Shown here one piece after another: positions 58,759 through 64,000 of a stretch of 64,000 bases of DNA. The notes below the pieces were generated by a model that saw only the letters and a list, made by a program, of their open reading frames with translations, was not told the origin of the DNA and did no database searches. The stretch lies in assembly GCA_015520045.1 (NCBI GenBank), contig WAQW01000045.1, forward strand, positions 1 to 64,000, in the 5' to 3' direction. The stretch is from Thermoplasmata archaeon (GTDB taxonomy: Archaea; Thermoplasmatota; Thermoplasmata; Thermoplasmatales; Thermoplasmataceae). Within the stretch, counting starts at the first letter, position 1. Each line of letters starts with the position of its first letter. Position numbers and translations under genes: made by a program.

Positions 58759-59424
58759 CTAAATGGCCCCACACCTGATTCTGTGATCCTTTACGGCAAT
58801 AGTCCAGACCCTTTTACCCAGTTCCGTTACCCTACGCCTTTTGTCCATAAGTCCCAGATTCACCAGCTTCTCAATTTTTTCATCCGTTACCCCTGGAGGT
58901 GTGCTACCACATAAAAGGGTTAAGATATCTGGCTCAATGAAACGTGCAAGTGCCTCTGGCGTAATGGCATTGACCACTCTAACACCTAGTCTGTTTATCT
59001 GGTAGTATGTATGATGTTTGTGAACCTCCGCGCTCCTCTTAAGTTTCGCGTCCCTTCTCTTTATTGAGGTATTGCTGTAGATATCGACAAGCCCCATCTC
59101 AAACAACCTCTCAAAGCACCGCTGCACCTCACCCTTTGGTATATCTGTGTATCTCGTGGTGTTCTTGGCGTAATCCACCTTCGCCACAAGAAGATGTTGC
59201 AGAACTCTTCGGAGCCTCGTGTCATCTATCAGTATCTTCACGGCATCCATAAAATCCGGTTTCGCAGACCGAGTGTCTCTCCTGTTCACTGTGAACTCAT
59301 CTCCATAAGGGTATTTTCCCGGGGCACCATAGGTTAGTGTGAAATCCAAAAAGATATTTAATTCCTGCTTCAAGCTGCAAAAACCACGCTCGCAGGAATA
59401 TGTACAGAAATTCAGCAATTTCAC
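58759..59424 (-). CDS. Winged-helix protein, probably a regulator (DUF2250-like)
   Basis: A 221-residue protein with at least one winged-helix domain (VLQHLLVAKVDYAKNTTRYTDIPKGEVQRCFERLFEMGLVDIY) and a second similar helical part near the C-terminus (EKIEKLVNLGLMDKRRRVTELGKRV). Three cysteines cluster in the N-terminal 20 residues. It starts at GTG and is divergent from enolase, with a shared 45-bp AT-rich promoter region, so it might regulate that gene or itself; this is inference. Confidence 0.75.
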   Translation of the reverse strand: MKLLNFCTYSCERGFCSLKQELNIFLDFTLTYGAPGKYPYGDEFTVNRRDTRSAKPDFMDAVKILIDDTRLRRVLQHLLVAKVDYAKNTTRYTDIPKGEVQRCFERLFEMGLVDIYSNTSIKRRDAKLKRSAEVHKHHTYYQINRLGVRVVNAITPEALARFIEPDILTLLCGSTPPGVTDEKIEKLVNLGLMDKRRRVTELGKRVWTIAVKDHRIRCGAI

Positions 59425-59436
59425 TGACCGAGAATA

Positions 59437-59445
59437 AATATATTT
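59437..59445. promoter_or_regulatory. Shared AT-rich promoter between enolase and the winged-helix gene
   Basis: AAATATATT is centred 29 nt before the enolase ATG and, read on the minus strand as AATATATTT, about 17 nt before the divergent GTG. The near-symmetrical box could serve both genes. Confidence 0.45.
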
Positions 59446-59469
59446 AGTTTCATCAAATTAGGTACCATC

Positions 59470-60678
59470 ATGCAAGAAGAATTTGAGATTGTGAATTCCA
59501 AAGTGAGGAAAGTGCTTGACTCCAGAGGAAATCCAACCATAGAAGCAGAAATCTACCTGAGAGACTCAGTGGGGAGATGTTCTTCCGGGTCGGGAGCCAG
59601 CACGGGAAAAACTGAGGTAAAGGCATTTCCCAAGGGAGGTGTTGATGAATCAATTAAATTCTTTGAGGATAGTGTGAAGGATTACATAATCGGCCTGAAC
59701 GCCTTCGATCAGATCTCGTTTGACAAAAACCTACAGGAACTTGATGGCACTGAAGATTTCAGCGCAATGGGGGGAAATCTCGCCACATCTCTTTCCGTGG
59801 CAAATGCAAAGGCGGTCGCCAATCATCTCGGCATTCCACTTTACGCACTGGTTGGAGGATACCTTAACCGCAAGATGCCCCGCCCGATTGGGAATGTCAT
59901 CGGAGGAGGGAAGCATTCCAGGAACGGGACCACCATTCAGGAATTTCTCGTTTCCACAGATTCCGGGAGCGCCCTCACCAACATTATAACAAACGCCAGG
60001 GTTCACAGAAAGATAGGCGACCTCCTCTCAGAGAGGATGGTCGGGCAGAGCATCGGTGTTGGTGATGAGCGCGCATGGACCACAACTCTTGACGATCTCG
60101 ATGCACTGGATGTCATAAAAGAAGCCGTGAAGGAGATTTCTTCGGAAACAGGCCACAAAATAGAGATAGGCATCGATCTCGCTGCATCAAACTTCTACAG
60201 GGATGGAAAATATATATACAGGAAGGAGAAGAAGAGCCGCGACGAGCAGATAGAATTTGTCAAGAGCCTCCGAAATGAGCACGGTGTGACTTTCATAGAG
60301 GACCCACTCGATGAGACGGATTTCGAAGGATTCGCCGAAATCACCGCATCCATAGGATCAAAATGTGTGATTGTTGGGGATGACATATACACCACAAATC
60401 CCGAAAGAGTGCTCAAGGGTATAGAAATGAACGCATCCAATGCAGTCCTCATAAAGGTAAACCAGATCGGCACACTTTCACGTACCTATGAAACGGTGGA
60501 TATAGTCAGAAACGCTGGCTGGAAAACGGTGGTATCGCACAGAAGCGGTGAAACGACTGATAACTACATTGCTCACCTCGCCGTAGCCTTCGGGTCGTAC
60601 ATGCTCAAAACTGGCACGATAGGAGGGGAGAGACTGGCCAAGCTAAACGAGCTTACCCGGATAGAGGAGAGTTTCTAA
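59470..60678 (+). CDS. eno: Enolase
   Basis: Converts 2-phosphoglycerate to phosphoenolpyruvate. At 402 residues it is slightly shorter than most enolases. The N-terminal [12 protein letters not shown] and GASTGKTEV loops, the metal-binding FIEDPLDE near residue 278, the catalytic Lys in [12 protein letters not shown] near 328 and SHRSGETTD are all present. It is followed after 4 bp by the diphthine synthase gene. Confidence 0.97.
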   Translation: MQEEFEIVNSKVRKVLDSRGNPTIEAEIYLRDSVGRCSSGSGASTGKTEVKAFPKGGVDESIKFFEDSVKDYIIGLNAFDQISFDKNLQELDGTEDFSAMGGNLATSLSVANAKAVANHLGIPLYALVGGYLNRKMPRPIGNVIGGGKHSRNGTTIQEFLVSTDSGSALTNIITNARVHRKIGDLLSERMVGQSIGVGDERAWTTTLDDLDALDVIKEAVKEISSETGHKIEIGIDLAASNFYRDGKYIYRKEKKSRDEQIEFVKSLRNEHGVTFIEDPLDETDFEGFAEITASIGSKCVIVGDDIYTTNPERVLKGIEMNASNAVLIKVNQIGTLSRTYETVDIVRNAGWKTVVSHRSGETTDNYIAHLAVAFGSYMLKTGTIGGERLAKLNELTRIEESF

Positions 60679-60682
60679 GGGT

Positions 60683-61450
60683 ATGCTCAGTATTATAGGT
60701 ATGGGGCTCCGTGGTTACCGGAGCCTCACACTGGAGGAGGTTGAGGTGATCCGCTCCTCCGATCATATTTTTCTTGATTCCTACACATCAGTTATTCCGG
60801 ATGGGCTCATTCGTGAACTTGCTGATAGGCTGGGGACCGATGTAAAACCCGTTGACAGGGCCTTTCTGGAAACCGGTGATGAACTCTATGATCTTGCGGA
60901 AAACAGCAACGTCACTCTTCTTGTCTCTGGAGATCCTTTTATGGCAACAACACATAGCGAGATCAGGTTCCAGTGTATCCACAGGGGTATAGCTGTAAGA
61001 ACATACGAGAATGCATCCATACTCAACACATTGGCTGGAAAATGCGGTATTTCCCCCTACAGAACCGGCGCACCGGTCTCCGTCCCAAGAGTTTCAGATA
61101 AGTTCTTCCCACTGAGCGTTTACGACAAGATCGAGCAAAATATGCGTTCCGGGAAACACACACCCCTTCTTCTGGACACTGGCGGCGGACGGCCTATGAC
61201 GCCAGAAGAAGCCATCACGATACTTGAATCCATGGAATCAATAAGGGGAAAGAAAATAATTTGTGGATCGACACGGATGATCATCGGCACTGGCATCGGA
61301 GGTGTGGGAGAAACCATCATAAAGGGGAACCTCAGAGACCTGAAGAAGCTCTCCCTGAAGGTTGCTCCCTCCACGATCGTGATCCTCTCATACCTGACAG
61401 AGAATGAGGAAAGATACACAGATCTCTTCTGCTCTCCGCCTGATCAGTAA
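60683..61450 (+). CDS. dphB: Diphthine synthase
   Basis: SAM-dependent methyltransferase that trimethylates the modified histidine of elongation factor 2 on the way to diphthamide. 255 residues of the tetrapyrrole methylase fold, with GMGLRGYRSLTLEE at the N-terminus, VSGDPFMATTHSE near residue 89, and LLLDTGGGRPMTPEEA. Co-transcribed with enolase. Confidence 0.95.
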   Translation: MLSIIGMGLRGYRSLTLEEVEVIRSSDHIFLDSYTSVIPDGLIRELADRLGTDVKPVDRAFLETGDELYDLAENSNVTLLVSGDPFMATTHSEIRFQCIHRGIAVRTYENASILNTLAGKCGISPYRTGAPVSVPRVSDKFFPLSVYDKIEQNMRSGKHTPLLLDTGGGRPMTPEEAITILESMESIRGKKIICGSTRMIIGTGIGGVGETIIKGNLRDLKKLSLKVAPSTIVILSYLTENEERYTDLFCSPPDQ

Positions 61451-61537
61451 ATCTTCATTCATTTTCTCCGGATTTGGCTGAAATGCGCCGGCCTTCTCAT
61501 TTCCCTTCCTCGCTTCACCTGCGCAAATCCGGTAAAA

Positions 61538-62248
61538 CTACAGTAAGTTGAAGAGTTCAAGATCCTTCCTGAGCATTGCTTTATCCTTTACCGTGTACTC
61601 AAGTGCCTCCTTGAGTGCCCGGGTATCATAGTCAATCCTCATAAACTTAAGAGAGTTCTTCTCTGTATCTAAAATACAGATAGAAGGCCTCGGATCATTA
61701 TCCCGTGCTTGACCGGCAGAACCGGGATTAATAGCAACGTACTTCCCTATCTGAAGATAGAGAGCCTCATGGGTGTGTCCCATGAGATAATAACCGGCGT
61801 CAAGCGGAGAACCCATATCGGTGGTGAAGATGCTCTGATCTATATTTTTGGCGTTCACATACTCATAAAGAGGATTTCTTGGGCTCCCGTGTACGAGGTT
61901 CAGAGTTATACCATCAACATCTACCGAATCTCTGTTTTTCAGCGTCTGCAGAAAAGCCACGTCCTCCCTGGAAAGGGATGGAACTGTTATGGTTTCACGG
62001 GTGTAGACCGATATATCATGGTTAGATTGGCCACACCTGCAATCCACACCAAAGGCAACAGCGTTATCGTGGTTCCCCATCACCATCACATCGGAATTGG
62101 CCCTGACCAGATCCAGGGTCTCAGCCGGCCAAGGACCGTAATCCACAATATCTCCCAGAAACAGGGAGAAGTCATATTCTACGTGTGAGAAAATGGCTCT
62201 CAGGGCATCCCTGTTGGCATGGGCGTCGCTGTAGATGAGAACTCTCAT
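61538..62248 (-). CDS. Calcineurin-like metallophosphoesterase
   Basis: A 236-residue phosphoesterase. The five metal-binding motifs are in order: SDAHAN (near 7), GDIVDYG (near 31), GNHDN (near 59), VHGSP and GHTHE. A short cysteine pair DCRCG follows GNHD. The likely start is the ATG at 62248 right before the first strand; the open frame extends 30 residues further upstream but has no family-like sequence. The substrate is unknown. Confidence 0.92.
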   Translation of the reverse strand: MRVLIYSDAHANRDALRAIFSHVEYDFSLFLGDIVDYGPWPAETLDLVRANSDVMVMGNHDNAVAFGVDCRCGQSNHDISVYTRETITVPSLSREDVAFLQTLKNRDSVDVDGITLNLVHGSPRNPLYEYVNAKNIDQSIFTTDMGSPLDAGYYLMGHTHEALYLQIGKYVAINPGSAGQARDNDPRPSICILDTEKNSLKFMRIDYDTRALKEALEYTVKDKAMLRKDLELFNLL

Positions 62249-62400
62249 GGTCAGGCATTGTTGCCTGAGTAAAAAGCCTTGTGTAACCGCTCGTTGATGA
62301 TCCGCTGGACGATCTAAAAGAATATGAAGTTGTTTCACCTCAGGAACTAAAAGGTTTAATAATTAGATGAAATTAAAGCCTGTTTTCTTGGTGAATAAAC

Positions 62401-63033
62401 ATGGACAAGGTTATGACAACAGGAACGACAACGCTTGCTATGGCGTTAGAGGATACGGTTGTGCTGGCTACTGAGAGAAGAGTATCTATGGATCATTTCA
62501 TTGCTCATAAGGATGGCAGGAAGCTTCACAAGCTTGACGATTATATGGCCATGACCATTGCAGGTCTCGTTGGAGATGCCCAGGTTCTGGTGAGATATAT
62601 GAGGGCGGAGCTTGAACTATTCAAACTCCAGAGAAAGATGAACATGCCCGTTGAGGCTGCTGCCACCCTTCTTTCGAACATAATGAACCAATCGAAATTC
62701 TACCCGTATATGGTTCAACTCCTGCTGGGTGGTGTTGATACGAAGCCACACGTTTTCTCCGTTGACGCCGCCGGAGGCAGTGTGGAGGATAAATACGTCA
62801 GCACGGGCTCTGGCTCCCCTTTCGCATATGGCGTGCTTGAAATGGAGTATGACAGATCGCTCAAGGTTGATGCTGCGGTTAACGTTGCAATAAGAGCGAT
62901 CACTGCAGCCAAATCAAGAGATTCCGCATCTGGCGGTATGATTGACGTTGCGGTAATTGACAAAAGTGGCTACAGGGACATCCCGGAGGAGGATATCCTG
63001 GCCAGGATGAAAAAACTTAAGCTTAGTTATTAG
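62401..63033 (+). CDS. psmB: Proteasome beta subunit
   Basis: Catalytic subunit of the 20S proteasome, 210 residues. The propeptide (eight residues ending in Gly8) is removed autocatalytically before Thr9 in TG/TTTLA, the active-site nucleophile. The [15 protein letters not shown] and [13 protein letters not shown] segments match Thermoplasma closely. A GGTGA ribosome binding site lies 8 nt before the ATG. Confidence 0.98.
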   Translation: MDKVMTTGTTTLAMALEDTVVLATERRVSMDHFIAHKDGRKLHKLDDYMAMTIAGLVGDAQVLVRYMRAELELFKLQRKMNMPVEAAATLLSNIMNQSKFYPYMVQLLLGGVDTKPHVFSVDAAGGSVEDKYVSTGSGSPFAYGVLEMEYDRSLKVDAAVNVAIRAITAAKSRDSASGGMIDVAVIDKSGYRDIPEEDILARMKKLKLSY

Positions 63034-63037
63034 ATTA

Positions 63038-63050
63038 TTTTTTAAAATTA
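63038..63050 (+). promoter_or_regulatory. AT-rich promoter/terminator before aCPSF1
   Basis: TTTTTTAAAATTA just after the psmB stop: a T-run that could end psmB transcripts, and a TATA-like box centred 29 nt before the aCPSF1 ATG. Which function applies cannot be told from sequence. Confidence 0.4.
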
Positions 63051-63072
63051 TTCAGGTTGTTAGTGATTTCTC

Positions 63073-64000
63073 ATGGCATTCCGAGATTACCTTATTGAAA
63101 CGAGGGAAATATTCGATAGACTGTACCCAAATAACAGGATAACTGAAATTGACTATGAAGGCCCAACAATAGTTGTCTACACCCAGGACGAGGAACTCTT
63201 TTCAAAGCGAGAAGATCTGGCCAGACAAATCGCGCAGGAGATCAGGAGGAGAATAACCATCAGGCCCGATCCTTCAATCCTATTGCCCGAAGATGAGGCC
63301 AGAGAGGCTATCGAGAAGATAGTTCCCCGGGATGCCAACATCCGGGACATCTATTTTGAATCTGATACAGGAGAGGTGATAATTGAGGCCGAGGAGCCTT
63401 CCATTGTTACCAGTAAAACGGCAAATTTTATAACTGAGATTAAGTCAAAAACGAAATGGGCACCCAGGTTGGTGAGAGCACCTCCTATGTACTCCAGAAC
63501 CGTCAAGGAGATAAGGGAACTCATTCGGGAGATGAAGCAGGAACGCCGGGCATTTCTTCACAATCTGGGAGAGAAACTTAATCTTCCACCAATGCCGGGC
63601 GATACATGGGCCCGCATCACCGCCCTTGGAGGGCACAGAGAGGTGGGAAGGAGTGCCACTCTTCTCTCAACCAATAACTCCAAAATACTTGTTGATTGTG
63701 GAATGCTGAATTCTGTGGATGATGACCAGCCATGGGCCGGAGCGCCATATCTGTACGTTCCGGAGGTCCAGCCCTTCTCATCCATAGATGCTGTTGTTCT
63801 GACACATGCACACCTTGACCACTCCGGACTCGTTCCACTGCTGTACAAATATGGATACGAGGGGCCCGTTTACATGACCGCTCCGACACGTGATCTGGCG
63901 GTTCTACTCCAGAATGACTATCTCAAAGTTGTGCATTCTGAAGGTCGTAAGACTCCTTACGAGTCTAAATACATAAGGGAGATGGTTAAGAGATCGGTGA
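63073..64000 (+). CDS. aCPSF1-type beta-CASP ribonuclease (partial)
   Basis: The first 309 residues of the archaeal CPSF-like ribonuclease, which cuts RNA 3' ends and takes part in transcription termination. An N-terminal ~145-residue two-KH-type module is followed by the metallo-beta-lactamase core: GGHREVGRSATLL, then the zinc motif THAHLDHSG near residue 244. The beta-CASP part lies beyond the window. The ATG at 63073 starts in the usual family N-terminus (FRDYLIETRE). Confidence 0.93.
   Translation, partial: MAFRDYLIETREIFDRLYPNNRITEIDYEGPTIVVYTQDEELFSKREDLARQIAQEIRRRITIRPDPSILLPEDEAREAIEKIVPRDANIRDIYFESDTGEVIIEAEEPSIVTSKTANFITEIKSKTKWAPRLVRAPPMYSRTVKEIRELIREMKQERRAFLHNLGEKLNLPPMPGDTWARITALGGHREVGRSATLLSTNNSKILVDCGMLNSVDDDQPWAGAPYLYVPEVQPFSSIDAVVLTHAHLDHSGLVPLLYKYGYEGPVYMTAPTRDLAVLLQNDYLKVVHSEGRKTPYESKYIREMVKRSV

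Overview
The window is a stretch of an archaeal chromosome, very probably from the order Thermoplasmatales. The grounds are: the 20S proteasome beta subunit closely resembles the Thermoplasma protein; the 5S rRNA gene stands alone, as in Thermoplasma, whose rRNA genes are unlinked; a complex I operon lacks nuoEFG; a bacterial-type pantothenate kinase is present, as described for Picrophilus; RNA polymerase B is one piece with A' and A'' separate; and many genes have a TATA box about 21-28 nt before the start codon, which implies leaderless mRNAs. The genus cannot be fixed from the window alone.

Layout. 1-150 is the end of an insertion sequence. 214-6290 holds single genes in loose spacing (gamma carbonic anhydrase-like protein, an MptD-THEP1-Trm1 operon, CoaA, two small unknown proteins, tRNA-Ser). 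6494-8794 is the S13-S4-S11-RpoD operon, followed by acyl-CoA dehydrogenase, a DUF72 protein and GatD/GatE (tRNA-dependent Gln-tRNA synthesis). 14216-25146 is a continuous nuoABCDHI-J1-J2-KLMN operon that runs on into two unrecognised genes and a crotonase-like gene. 25120-30631 carries TatC/TatA, a 1-Cys peroxiredoxin, a GvpD/KaiC-like ATPase and a Trm5/TYW2-like methyltransferase. 30687-41089 is an information-processing block on the minus strand: tRNA-Lys, RpoH, RpoB, RpoA', RpoA'', NusA, then eIF1A, RIO1, a Pno1-like KH protein and initiator tRNA. MtnA, TrpS and 5S rRNA follow.

43791-48400 is the accessory part. Remnants of at least three mobile elements bracket a compact, AT-rich, minus-strand operon of five genes: an unrecognised Tyr/Trp-rich protein, a surface-anchored glycoprotein-like protein, an ABC ATPase, an ABC-type membrane subunit and a small membrane-anchored protein. 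I recognise no described system here. It is the best candidate for something new, perhaps export of, and self-protection from, a secreted product.

48472-64000 returns to core genes: tRNA-Val, PheT, a ribbon-helix-helix regulator, a degenerate DppA-like protein, a LonB-Cgi121-PfkB operon, chorismate synthase, a DUF2070 membrane protein, a winged-helix protein divergent from enolase, diphthine synthase, a phosphoesterase, the proteasome beta subunit and the start of the aCPSF1 ribonuclease, which runs off the end.
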